Shown piece after piece: positions 15,383 through 23,855 of a DNA stretch of 64,000 bases (position 1 is its first letter; each line of letters begins with the position of its first letter). This stretch comes from UBA1952 sp965246765 (GTDB lineage Bacteria; Bacteroidota; Bacteroidia; Chitinophagales; Chitinophagaceae). Below the pieces are notes generated by a model that was given only the letters and a program-made list of their open reading frames with translations, was not told where the DNA came from and searched no databases. The position numbers and the translations under genes are program-made. The stretch spans positions 1-64,000 of the forward strand of contig CBDFFJ010000003.1 of NCBI GenBank assembly GCA_965246765.1, written 5' to 3'.

Positions 15383-15903
15383 TGGGCAGGTAAGAACGGA
15401 ATATCCGGATGGCGCGGGTGCAGCAAGTGCGCGGCCAAGCCCGACAAAGCCTGCCGTGGTTACGCGATGCTACCCAGTCACCATATGAGGCTATTATCGC
15501 TCCCAGTTCGGCGTAGGCTGAGGCGTAGCAGTCTGCGGTAGCCGCTTACGTCCTGTTATGCTATAGGGTTCTGATCAAGAAGATGCAACCGATGCACGTT
15601 CGTAAAAACACTAAAACCCGCGCCAGGCGCGGGTTTTAGTGTTTCGTGGAGCTGGCGGACAAAAAGTTGAACTCTTTGCTTGAGCTATTTCGGAAAGTCA
15701 ATGATTTGCAACAGGTTTTCAAAAGAGGGAAACCTTAGAAAAAGTTAACGACACACCTTGTGTAGTTTTTGAACCCGCGTGCGGCCACCTATAAGTGAGT
15801 AGTTAATTTCAAAACTTCATCCCTTGGATTCGCATCGCATTGAGCACCGCCGCAGCGCTACCCCACATCCGCGCCTTAAGCGTTGAATAAGCGAAAGCTT
15901 TGC
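15383..15903. other. Gene-free stretch with terminator and decayed sequences
   Basis: No intact gene is seen. It contains the hairpin at 15606-15644, a tmRNA-3'-end-like fragment at 15646-15674, and further right a short minus-strand frame ending near 15815 (reads GSAAAVLNAMRIQGMKF before a stop) that may be a gene scrap. The remainder shows no structure I can name. Confidence 0.5.
15606..15644. terminator. Very strong hairpin
   Basis: Nineteen bases (15606-15624) are exactly complementary to 15626-15644, with A-rich sequence on the left. It is 220 bp after the stop of the 432-residue gene and 260 bp past the 3' end of the RCC1 gene, so either could use it. It is directly followed by the tmRNA-like fragment GTGGAGCTGGCGGAC. 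Confidence 0.75.
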
Positions 15904-18900
15904 TTATTGTTTTACCAGTCTGACTACCGCACCGCCCGGCAGCGTCAGGCGGTATATGCCAGCCGCCCATGCATGCACGTCTACGTGCATCACATGGCTC
16001 AAAGCAAAGCGATACACTTCCCGGCCCAGCATATCGGTAATAACAGCCGTGCTGCCCATCAAAGAAGTATCATCATTGGTAATAGTAATGCTATTTGTAG
16101 CAGGTACAGGCGATACGATTATGCCGCCTTCGCCTGCTGCACCATTGCTTACAACTGCTATATTGCTAAAGCTGCCTCTTCCATCTGCTTCAATCATTCT
16201 TAAGCGATAGTAGTTGATGCGCCTTAGCGGTTGTTCATCATAATAGCTGTAAGATGAATTGCTGCCCTTGCTTTCAATACTATTTCCCAAAGCACCGAAA
16301 TCTACCCCGTCTGCGCTGCGCGTTACTTCGAAAGTAGCGCCTGCTGTTTCTGTAGCTGTGCTCCAATCCAGGCGATTTGCCCTGCCTGTTTTCTGTGCAC
16401 TGAAGGAAAGCAGCCGGATAGGAAGGGGAGTGTTGGCACCGGTGTTTACAAAGAAGCCGCTAAAGCCGGTAACGGGGAAGGCGACTGCCCACCAGCTATT
16501 GTCTGCATCCCAGGTGACGCTTGTTGGCGTAATAAGCACGTGTGCAGGGCCAGTGCCGCCCCATGTAGCAGGATAGTTACCGGGGCCATTGCCGCCGGTA
16601 GGCACGCCGTGGAATTGGGTTACGCGCAGATTGGCTTTGTTGTTAGCCGCATCGGCTGCGTTTATCGGGAGTGCAGGCAGTGTGCCTCTTGCGGCATTAA
16701 AAGCCGTAAACTCAGCTTGTGTATAATATAAGGTGACCGTAGCGGTAGCGGTATTTGGAGTTGTAGCCGGCTCTATATCATAATGGCGTTGCACATAAGG
16801 CTGGCCGCTGTAAGTCTGCACACTTGCATCTATGAATACCTTGCTTGTGGCAGTACCAGTCAATGCATTGGTAGTGCCATTTGGCGTAACCGAAGCGACG
16901 AGGGCGCAATTAAGCTGGAAGTCTGTGCGGTTACCTGTGCCTGAAAGGGGGCGACCGCTGTAGGTGGTCGCTACTGTTGCAGGTGTGGCGGATGCACATA
17001 CTGAATTGCTGCAATTGAAGGCACTGTTGTCTGTTGTAGTGCCATCGCCAAGCTGGCCAGAGCCGTTTCTGCCAGCGAGGCATACATTGCTGCGGCTAGC
17101 TTTGATAATGGCAGAATGAAAAGCATATCCGCCCTTGCCAATGCTTATTGCATCGGCTACGCCGGTGGCTTGTGTCATAACCGTTCTACTGGTAGTAGAT
17201 CCGTCGCCAAGCTGGCCCTCAAGGTTATAGCCGCAGGCCCAGAGGGTGCCATTGCTGCGGGTAGCAAGCGTGTGCACCGAACCACAAGCTGCGCTAATCC
17301 AAGTGATGCCAGGTATCTGAACCGGGCTATTCCGTTGGGTAGTAGAACCGTCGCCAACTTCACCATAGGCATTCTGGCCCCATGCCCACAGGGTGCCGTT
17401 GCATTTTAAGGCAACAGAGTACGATTGCCCAGCAGCCGCGCTTATCCATGTGGTATCTGTACCCACACGCACGGGCGAGGTTCTTTGGGTCGTAGTGCCA
17501 TCGCCCAATTGCCCAAAGGAATTATAGCCCCACGCCCAGAGCGTGCCGTCACTCTTCACAGCGAGGCTGTGCTGGCCGCCAGCGGATACACTTACCCAAG
17601 TGGTGCCTGTTATTTGTACGGGCGAGGCGCTGTTGGTTGTAGTGCCGTCGCCAAGCTCGCCATCGGCGTTATAGCCCCATGCCCAAAGGGTGCCGTTACT
17701 TTTCAATGCGAGGGTGTGGGCACCCCCGCCTGACAGGCTCACCCAGTCGCTGCCGGCGAGCTGTACGGGATTTGCTCTCTGGATTGTAGTGCCATCGCCA
17801 AGGCGCCCGTAACCGTTTACACCCCATGCCCACAGGGTACCGTCGCACTTCAGCCCGAAGGCATGATATGCACCACAAGCTACGCTTACCCACTTGTTGC
17901 TGCTGCCTATTTGTTCGGCTATTGCTTTATTAGTGGTGGTGCCGTCGCCTAATTCATTTTGGTTATTATACCCCCAGGCCCATAGCGTTCCGTCCCCTCT
18001 TATGGCTGTAGTATAGTCGGCGCCACTCGCACTAGTCAGCCACATCTTCAGCGCGCGCTGAGCTTGGGTGGGGCTGGTCTTATCAACAGTAGTACCGTCG
18101 CCAAGCGATCCAAAGCCATTAAAACCCCACGACCAGAGGGTGCCATCGCTTTTAAGCGCAAGGGTCAGGTCGCCGCCCGCTCCAATGCTCACCCAATCGG
18201 TAGCGCTGCCTATATGGGTGGGTGCGTGCTTATCGACGGTTGTACCATCGCCCAGTTCGCCGTACGGATTATAACCCCAGGCCCAGAGGCTACCATCGCT
18301 TTTTAAAGCAATGCTGTGAAGGAATCCCCCCGCAATGCTCGCCCAGTTATTACCGACGCCAATCTTGGTCGGGGCATGCCTGTCGGTTGTGGTGCCATCG
18401 CCAAGAGCGCCAAAACTATTGCCTCCCCAAGCCCAGAGTGTGCCGTCACTTTTAAGCGCCAGACAATGCCCATCGCCTGCCGATATACTGGACCAATCCA
18501 CATCAGTACCTATGTGGGTGGGAATACTTCTATTCGTCGTAGTGCCATCGCCAACCTCCCCCTCGCCATTGTAGCCCCATGCCCAAAGGGTGCCGTTACT
18601 TTTCAATGCGACGGTGTGGGCACCAGCCGTAATGCTTACCCATGTAGTATCAGTGCCAATCTGTGTGGGTATCAACCTATTGGTGGTAGTGCCATCGCCG
18701 AGCTGACCATTGTTGTTAGAGCCCCAGGCCCAAAGCGTACCATCTGATTTTATACCCAAACTATGATAATCTCCTGCCGCAATGGATACCCATTTGGTAT
18801 CGGTGCCTATCTGGATGGGCGCGTGCCTATCAGTAGTAGTATTATCGCCAAGCTGGCCGTTACTATTTTCGCCCCAACCCCACAGCGTTCCATCGCTCTT

Positions 18901-19227
18901 AAGCGCAATGCTGAAGTTTGCCCCTCCGGCCAGATTCAGCCACTTGGTGTCCGTACCTATTTGCGTAGGTGTCGTTCTATTGACGGTTGTACCGTCGCCT
19001 AACTGACCATTGTTGTTGTAGCCGTAAGCCCAAAGGGCGCCATTCCTTATTTCAAGCGTGTGATACGCGGAGCGTCCCGTAGCCATCCGCTGATACTGCC
19101 CGCGATGCGGGTTGGAGCTTTTGTTGTTGCTGCGTGATACCTGCCCGCTGCTGATGCCTACGGTGCTAAGGGCTAATAGAATGAGGGCAAGAATCTTTGC
19201 CGGCATGTTGAATAAGCATTTGCTCAT
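15904..19227 (-). CDS. RCC1-repeat protein with T9SS sorting domain (1107 aa)
   Basis: A signal peptide follows an ATG at 19227 or, equally plausible, at 19206 (MPAKILALILLALS). Residues about 60-740 carry 14 consecutive RCC1 repeats of the form WAWGxNxxGxLGDGTT, each about 48 residues, ending in ALKSDGTL. The seventh-to-eighth junction is irregular (RALKMWLTSASGADY), so two seven-bladed propellers are likely. A beta-sandwich region of unknown type (about 750-950) follows. Then comes the common pre-sorting block LPIRLLSFSAQKTG and a T9SS type A domain (IIVSPVPATNSITI to VVRLVKQ). Propeller repeats in secreted proteins usually bind proteins or glycans; the partner is unknown. The protein is expected on the cell surface. 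Confidence 0.88.
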   Translation of the reverse strand: MSKCLFNMPAKILALILLALSTVGISSGQVSRSNNKSSNPHRGQYQRMATGRSAYHTLEIRNGALWAYGYNNNGQLGDGTTVNRTTPTQIGTDTKWLNLAGGANFSIALKSDGTLWGWGENSNGQLGDNTTTDRHAPIQIGTDTKWVSIAAGDYHSLGIKSDGTLWAWGSNNNGQLGDGTTTNRLIPTQIGTDTTWVSITAGAHTVALKSNGTLWAWGYNGEGEVGDGTTTNRSIPTHIGTDVDWSSISAGDGHCLALKSDGTLWAWGGNSFGALGDGTTTDRHAPTKIGVGNNWASIAGGFLHSIALKSDGSLWAWGYNPYGELGDGTTVDKHAPTHIGSATDWVSIGAGGDLTLALKSDGTLWSWGFNGFGSLGDGTTVDKTSPTQAQRALKMWLTSASGADYTTAIRGDGTLWAWGYNNQNELGDGTTTNKAIAEQIGSSNKWVSVACGAYHAFGLKCDGTLWAWGVNGYGRLGDGTTIQRANPVQLAGSDWVSLSGGGAHTLALKSNGTLWAWGYNADGELGDGTTTNSASPVQITGTTWVSVSAGGQHSLAVKSDGTLWAWGYNSFGQLGDGTTTQRTSPVRVGTDTTWISAAAGQSYSVALKCNGTLWAWGQNAYGEVGDGSTTQRNSPVQIPGITWISAACGSVHTLATRSNGTLWACGYNLEGQLGDGSTTSRTVMTQATGVADAISIGKGGYAFHSAIIKASRSNVCLAGRNGSGQLGDGTTTDNSAFNCSNSVCASATPATVATTYSGRPLSGTGNRTDFQLNCALVASVTPNGTTNALTGTATSKVFIDASVQTYSGQPYVQRHYDIEPATTPNTATATVTLYYTQAEFTAFNAARGTLPALPINAADAANNKANLRVTQFHGVPTGGNGPGNYPATWGGTGPAHVLITPTSVTWDADNSWWAVAFPVTGFSGFFVNTGANTPLPIRLLSFSAQKTGRANRLDWSTATETAGATFEVTRSADGVDFGALGNSIESKGSNSSYSYYDEQPLRRINYYRLRMIEADGRGSFSNIAVVSNGAAGEGGIIVSPVPATNSITITNDDTSLMGSTAVITDMLGREVYRFALSHVMHVDVHAWAAGIYRLTLPGGAVVRLVKQ

Positions 19228-19955
19228 AAAGCTCGTTTTTTATTAATTGGCCACATGAGGCGACAGTTGAAATGGCACTGCACCGGTTATTAAGATTCTT
19301 CGCTAGCGAAAATGCACTGCAAATAGGCAGGCATTGTTATTATATATTGTAAATGTAAGAGTTGGCTTTCGAAACGAGAATAAAGTGCATCTCAAATGGT
19401 TAGATATTTCTTGGCAGCTTGTTTTTGAAAAAAAATTAATATAAATACCTATCCAGGACGCACTCTTTTAGTTGATAGCTTTATCCGGCAAGGTTCTAAT
19501 CGCAAATAAAAGAAAATGACCAGCAATATTGTTGGCCATTCCTATCGGGTAGAAAAGGCAAGTTGCCGAACTTTTGGGAAGAATTTATTCTCTTTTTTGC
19601 GAATGTTGTAAAATAAGGAAGCAATGGGAAAGTCCCGCCTTGGCGGGACTTTCCGAGAAGACGTGGAGCCGGCAGAAAAATTGTTGAACCCCTTGATGGA
19701 ATTGTTCTTAAGATTACTCCCGCTAAAGAAAGGATTAACTGCTTGAGGTGCAATAGCTTGCTGCCAGTAAGGTCATTAATGTTGGAAATTTCACTTGGCA
19801 AAATCAGGCACTTTTTGGGTAGGGAACGCGGACTTTTGCACCAAGATTATGAAGGCAGCACTTTACGCGCACACCTTGGAGCACCGGAGCAATATGGAAT
19901 TGATCTCCAAGTTTATAATCAAAAAAGCACTCAACACAAGTAAAGTAATCTGAAC
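19228..19955. other. AT-rich gene-free region
   Basis: About 730 bp with no convincing gene; open frames here lack family resemblance. It includes the promoter side of the RCC1 gene, a hairpin at 19627-19654, a tmRNA-3'-end-like fragment at 19663-19692, and the leader of the oxidoreductase gene. Confidence 0.5.
19627..19654. terminator. Hairpin next to a tmRNA-like fragment
   Basis: GGAAAGTCCCGCC (19627-19639) pairs exactly with 19642-19654. No neighbouring gene ends here, which makes an orphan terminator of a lost gene likely. Confidence 0.55.
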
Positions 19956-20636
19956 ATGCAAATAGGAATAATTGGTTCCGGTAATATCGGTAGCACGCTC
20001 GCCGGATATTTGACAACGATCGGCCATCAGGTATCCATCGCAAATTCACGCGGACCAGAATCATTGGCAGAAGTCGCCGCAAAAACCGGTGCTGCTCCAG
20101 TTACAGTAGATGAAGCTGCGGGTGCCAAAAACCTTGTCATTATAGCGATTCCCGTTAAGGCGATCACTAGTCTGCCGATCGCAATTCTTTCTGCTTCGGT
20201 GGCTAATATAGTAGATGCTGGCAATTATTATCCATCTCGTGACGGGAAAATTCCGGATATCGTAGGCGGGTTGACGGATAGCGAATGGGTAGCCAAAATG
20301 ATCGGTCACCCGGTAATTAAAGCTTTCAACAATATTGTTGCGCCAAGTTTGGCGTCAAAGGCGGTTCCCGCTGGAAGTCCTGATAGAATTGCATTATCAG
20401 TAGCCGGTAATGACAAGGAACAAAAACGGGTAGTGATGAAAATCATTGATGAAATCGGCTTCGATGCTATCGATGGCGGTGTGCTTTCTGAATCGTGGCG
20501 ACAGCAGCCGGGCGAGCCTGCCTATTGCCAGGACTTGAGCAAAGACGCACTGAAGGCCGCATTAGAACAGGCTGATATCAGCAAACGAGCCGAAAACTTT
20601 GCTCAGGCTGATGAAATGGCACGGTCGTATTTATAG
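19956..20636 (+). CDS. NADPH-dependent F420 reductase-like oxidoreductase
   Basis: The 226-residue protein begins with a Rossmann dinucleotide-binding motif, GIIGSGNIGSTLAGYL (residues 4-19), followed by ANSRGPESL, where the Ser-Arg after the second strand favours NADPH. The rest (LVIIAIPVKA, VIKAFNNIVAPSLAS, DRIALSVAGNDKEQKRVV) matches the short F420-oxidoreductase-like family (PF03807 type). In bacteria without F420 these are general NADP-binding reductases of unknown substrate. No signal peptide. It is a stand-alone gene between two gene-poor stretches. Confidence 0.8.
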   Translation: MQIGIIGSGNIGSTLAGYLTTIGHQVSIANSRGPESLAEVAAKTGAAPVTVDEAAGAKNLVIIAIPVKAITSLPIAILSASVANIVDAGNYYPSRDGKIPDIVGGLTDSEWVAKMIGHPVIKAFNNIVAPSLASKAVPAGSPDRIALSVAGNDKEQKRVVMKIIDEIGFDAIDGGVLSESWRQQPGEPAYCQDLSKDALKAALEQADISKRAENFAQADEMARSYL

Positions 20637-20823
20637 AACTGTCAGCGTGGAATCCATAGAATAGAAATGCAGACTGGTGTATCGAACCGAAACAGCAGAT
20701 CGAGCCAGGTAGCGAACTCAGGATTCGTGATTTGGAACCTAAGAGCAATGATCGAACCCATGAAACGCAAAGCTGGCTTAAGTTTCAGCAATATTCGAGA
20801 AAGAAGAGCCTATTACCAAAAAC

Positions 20824-20854
20824 GCTGAAACCCGCTACTGGAGCGGGTTTCAGC
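20824..20854 (-). terminator. Terminator of ssrA
   Basis: GCTGAAACCCGCT (20824-20836) and its exact complement (20842-20854) form a 13-bp stem. On the minus strand it is followed by GTTTTT and lies 8 bp beyond the tmRNA 3' end. Confidence 0.85.
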
Positions 20855-20862
20855 CTAATCTG

Positions 20863-21240
20863 TGGAGCCGGGGGGAGTCGAACCCCCGTCCAAACAGGCG
20901 CATTGCAAGCTTTCTACATGCTTATTCGCGGCATTAGATTTCGGAAAAGTGCCGGAGCCGGACAAACCAACTCTTTCCCTACATCACGATTTGATTTGTT
21001 CGTGCTATCCTGCGTGATTACAGAATAACCTTATCCACGATTGTTTTGAGTCGGCGGCGGCTGCAGCTCGTGGCTGGCTGCGTGCGGCGGCCCTAATGAC
21101 TGCTAAATCACTGATTAGGCAGCCATGGCATACTGAGTATTGCCATTTATGGTTTGAACTTTCAGATTTACGTGCTAATGGTCCAACGCACGGCATGCTT
21201 ACACCTGCCTTACTCACTGCTGTCAAAACCAGGCGGCCCC
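20863..21240 (-). ncRNA. ssrA: Transfer-messenger RNA (tmRNA)
   Basis: Read on the minus strand, the 5' end GGGGCCGCCTGGTTTTGACA matches the conserved tmRNA start, and the 3' end has the T-arm GGTTCGACTCC and the acceptor strand CGGCTCC. The 7-bp acceptor stem GGGGCCG/CGGCTCC forms with one G-U pair. CCA is not encoded in full. The tag reading frame at 21144-21115 encodes GNTQYAMAA followed by TAA, preceded by TAAAT, consistent with the usual resume signal. tmRNA with SmpB rescues stalled ribosomes and marks the products for degradation. The length, about 378 nt, is normal. The HDAC-family gene is transcribed away from it on the other side. Confidence 0.93.
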
Positions 21241-21252
21241 GTTGTAATGCAA

Positions 21253-21399
21253 AATTCAAAATGAAAAATGCAAAATCGTTTTGTGCAATAGAAGGAAGAT
21301 TTCCTTCAAAGAACTTCTTACAAATTTACGAATCCGCTTCCGAAGTAATAAAGCTATTCACCGCCCGCCGCGCGACTTTTGCATTTTTCATTTTGAATT
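21253..21399. repeat. Perfect 23-bp inverted repeat between ssrA and the deacetylase gene
   Basis: The A-rich 23-mer at 21253-21275 is exactly complementary to 21377-21399, with a 101-bp centre. The left arm covers the probable ssrA promoter region and the right arm includes the likely TTG start of the next gene. It could be a small non-autonomous element or a paired regulatory structure. Confidence 0.8.
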
Positions 21400-22304
21400 A
21401 TCCGCCTCCGCCCGCCCGCATAGCCTATGCGCCAGGCTTCGCCCTGCCGCTGCCGGAGGGGCACCGCTTCCCGATGCTGAAGTATGAGCTGATACCGGAG
21501 GCCCTGATCTACGAAGGCATTGTCACCGAAGCAGATTTCTGGTGCCCGGAGGAGCTGGACGCAGAAGTCATCCTGCTCACACATACTGAAGAATACTGGC
21601 ATAAGATGAAAACGCTGACGCTCAGCGAGCGGGAGATGCGGGCAATCGGCTTTCCGCTGTCGGCTAAGCTGATTGAGCGTACCCGGCGCATTGCACGCGG
21701 TACAATCGGCTGCGCACTCTGGGCTTTGAAACACAACAGTGTTGCCCTGAATACCGCCGGCGGGACACATCATGCCTTTGCCGACCATGGCGAAGGCTTC
21801 TGCATCCTGAACGACTTTGCAGTTGCTGCCAACTATCTGCTGGCTATCGGGAAGGTGCGGCAGGTGCTGATCGTGGACTTAGACGTGCATCAGGGCAATG
21901 GAACTGCGAAGCTGTTTAAGGGGGAGCCGCGCGTCTTTACCTTTTCTATGCATGGCCAGCACAATTATCCTTTCCGGAAAGAGCACAGTGATTTAGACAT
22001 CGGGCTTGCGGACGGCACAAGCGGCGCTGCGTATCTGCGCATTTTAAAGGAAACACTTCCGCGACTCCTGGAAGATGTGAAGCCGGACATTGTGCTTTAC
22101 CTCGCCGGCGTGGATGTGCTGGCTACGGATAAGTTTGGGAAGCTGGGCCTGAGCTTAGAAGATTGCGCGGCGCGGGACGCTTTTGTCTTTGATGAATGCC
22201 GGAAGCGCGGGCTACCGGTATCTGTAAGTATGGGCGGGGGCTATAGCCCGCAGGTAAGGCATATTGTAGCTGCGCATGTCAATACATTCAGAGCTGCTAT
22301 CTGA
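21393..22304 (+). CDS. Histone deacetylase family hydrolase
   Basis: The conserved N-terminal region (IAYAPGFALPLPEGHRFPML) begins upstream of any good ATG. I therefore place the start at TTG 21393, giving 303 residues, the usual size; an ATG at 21474 would cut off conserved sequence and one at 21096 would run into ssrA. The zinc-dependent deacetylase signatures are present: GGTHHAF, LIVDLDVHQGNGTA with the metal-binding Asp/His, MHGQHNYPF, YLAGVDVL and GGGYSPQV. Such bacterial enzymes remove acetyl groups from small amines or proteins in the cytoplasm; the substrate is not known. The start region lies within a 23-bp inverted repeat. Confidence 0.85.
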   Translation: MNYPPPPARIAYAPGFALPLPEGHRFPMLKYELIPEALIYEGIVTEADFWCPEELDAEVILLTHTEEYWHKMKTLTLSEREMRAIGFPLSAKLIERTRRIARGTIGCALWALKHNSVALNTAGGTHHAFADHGEGFCILNDFAVAANYLLAIGKVRQVLIVDLDVHQGNGTAKLFKGEPRVFTFSMHGQHNYPFRKEHSDLDIGLADGTSGAAYLRILKETLPRLLEDVKPDIVLYLAGVDVLATDKFGKLGLSLEDCAARDAFVFDECRKRGLPVSVSMGGGYSPQVRHIVAAHVNTFRAAI

Positions 22305-22366
22305 ACCGGAATTTCAAAATAGCCGGAATTCTGGTAATCCAATAATTCTGAAAATTCCGGTTCGGA

Positions 22367-23734
22367 CTACTTCTTAAACCAGGCCCGGAATACATCCAGC
22401 CCATTCGCATAGAGCATCAGGCCAAGCAGCAGTACCAGCCCCACCGTTGTGGCGCGCTCCATCACCTTCTCGCTCACCTTACGGCCGCTCACCAGCTCAT
22501 AGAGGAGGAATATCACGTAGCCGCCGTCCAGACCGGGAATCGGCAGGAGGTTCATGAAGGCAAGTACGATGGAGATGAATGCGACCAGCATCAGGAAATC
22601 ATGCCATACAAACTCCGTCGGGAAGATTTTGGCGAACGTGCCGATGCCGCCAAGGCTTTCGGACGCTTTCACTTCCTTGGACGTAAAAATCATCTTGAAC
22701 TGCGCGAAGTAATTCACAAACTGCCGCCAGGTAAACGAAAAGCCTTTGCCCACCGCCTCAATGGGATTGTAGGTGATATGCTTCATCTCCAGGAAGCGCT
22801 GCTCGCCATAAGGGAAGAAGCCGAGCTTTCCGTTCTTATCTATGGCGCCGTCCAATACCGCTAATTGGGCGCCGCGCATTACAGACAATCTTATGGCCTG
22901 TCCCTTCATAGAACGAAGGCGCTCGCGAAACTCGTCATAGAAAAAAACTGGCTGGCCATTCAGCGCAATGACGCTGTCGTCCTTCTGCAGCTTCATCTTG
23001 CTCGCTTCCGAATTTGGCGCAACCTCGGCTATAACCGTCGGCACGCGCGGCCCGATCAGTTCCTTATCCCCTTTGAGAATCTTGCGAATCGTGCCCGCGG
23101 GAATGGTGATGTCCAGGGGCTTGCCATCGCGCATTACCTGCATCGTTTTCGCTTCATTGAGGATGATGTCGGTCATGATGTGGTTGAAGCGCTCCACGGG
23201 CTTACCGCCTACACTCACTATCTGGTCGCCGGAGCGGAGGCCGAGGCTCTGTCCCAGGCTGTCGGTCATGATGCCGTATCTGGCATTCGCCACGGGCAGG
23301 TATTCTTCGCCCCATACGCCGAACACCACCATATAGACAAGAATTGCCGTAATAACATTGACAATGATGCCGCCCAGCATAATAAACAGGCGCTGCCAGG
23401 CCGGCTTGCTGCGGTATTCCCATGGCTCCGGCGGCTTGGCGAGGGCTTCCTTGTCCATGCTCTCGTCCACCATGCCGGCAATCTTCACGTAGCCGCCCAG
23501 GGGAAACCAGCCGAGGCCGTATTGCGTGCCGTTCTTTACCCATTTAAAGAGCGAGAAATTCAGCAGTCCGGAAAAGGGAAAGAGGAAATCAAAGAAGAGG
23601 TAGAACTTCTCTACGCGCGTTTTAAAGAGCTTGGCGAAGAAGTAATGGCCGAACTCGTGCAGTAAAATCAGGGCGGAGAGCGCGAAGAAAAGCTGGGCCC
23701 ATTGGGCGCCGGCGAGAAGCAGAAGAGGATGCAA
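22367..23734 (-). CDS. rseP: RIP zinc metalloprotease RseP (site-2 protease)
   Basis: The 455-residue inner-membrane protease has HEFGH (residues 26-30, HExxH zinc motif) in its first membrane helix. It has two PDZ domains in the middle (LGLRSGDQIVSVGG and MKLQKDDSVIALNG), and the second zinc motif LLPIPGLDGG near the C-terminus, followed by hydrophobic helices. It cuts anti-sigma factors or signal-peptide remnants inside the membrane. It follows dxr on the same strand with 121 bp between, an order I know from other Bacteroidota. A long stem-loop in that gap may control read-through. Confidence 0.93.
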   Translation of the reverse strand: MHPLLLLAGAQWAQLFFALSALILLHEFGHYFFAKLFKTRVEKFYLFFDFLFPFSGLLNFSLFKWVKNGTQYGLGWFPLGGYVKIAGMVDESMDKEALAKPPEPWEYRSKPAWQRLFIMLGGIIVNVITAILVYMVVFGVWGEEYLPVANARYGIMTDSLGQSLGLRSGDQIVSVGGKPVERFNHIMTDIILNEAKTMQVMRDGKPLDITIPAGTIRKILKGDKELIGPRVPTVIAEVAPNSEASKMKLQKDDSVIALNGQPVFFYDEFRERLRSMKGQAIRLSVMRGAQLAVLDGAIDKNGKLGFFPYGEQRFLEMKHITYNPIEAVGKGFSFTWRQFVNYFAQFKMIFTSKEVKASESLGGIGTFAKIFPTEFVWHDFLMLVAFISIVLAFMNLLPIPGLDGGYVIFLLYELVSGRKVSEKVMERATTVGLVLLLGLMLYANGLDVFRAWFKK

Positions 23735-23739
23735 GGAAG

Positions 23740-23850
23740 TTAAAGCGTTGAGTCGTTGAAGAGTTGAGACGTTGAAGCGTCTGAATGCGGTGCAATTTCT
23801 GAATTATAGTTCGGAACGTCTCAACGCTTTAATGATTTAACGACTCAACG
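23740..23850. repeat. Interrupted long inverted repeat between dxr and rseP
   Basis: The left part (23740-23784) contains TTAAAGCGTTGAG, GTTGAGTCGTTGA and GAGACGTT; the right part (23813-23850) contains AACGTCTCAACGCTTTAA and TTTAACGACTCAACG, which are their complements in rearranged order. Related GTTGA(A/G)(G/T)CGTT words repeat several times, so it is a repeat-built stem-loop rather than a simple terminator. Confidence 0.6.
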
Positions 23851-23855
23851 AATAA

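Noticed and set aside
8840..15770. Shared 13-mer CGACACACCTTGTG-like word near 8851 and 15749
   Set aside because: Chance matches of this length are expected in a 64-kb window, and the flanks do not match.
15740..15903. Short minus-strand frame reading GSAAAVLNAMRIQGMKF just past the RCC1 gene, like the end of a P-type metal ATPase
   Set aside because: Only about 20-30 codons, no start and no upstream homologous part; the similarity is an impression and could be chance.
19496..19801. 101-codon minus-strand frame in the 19.2-20.0 kb gap
   Set aside because: It reads through the hairpin and tmRNA-like fragment and shows no domain.
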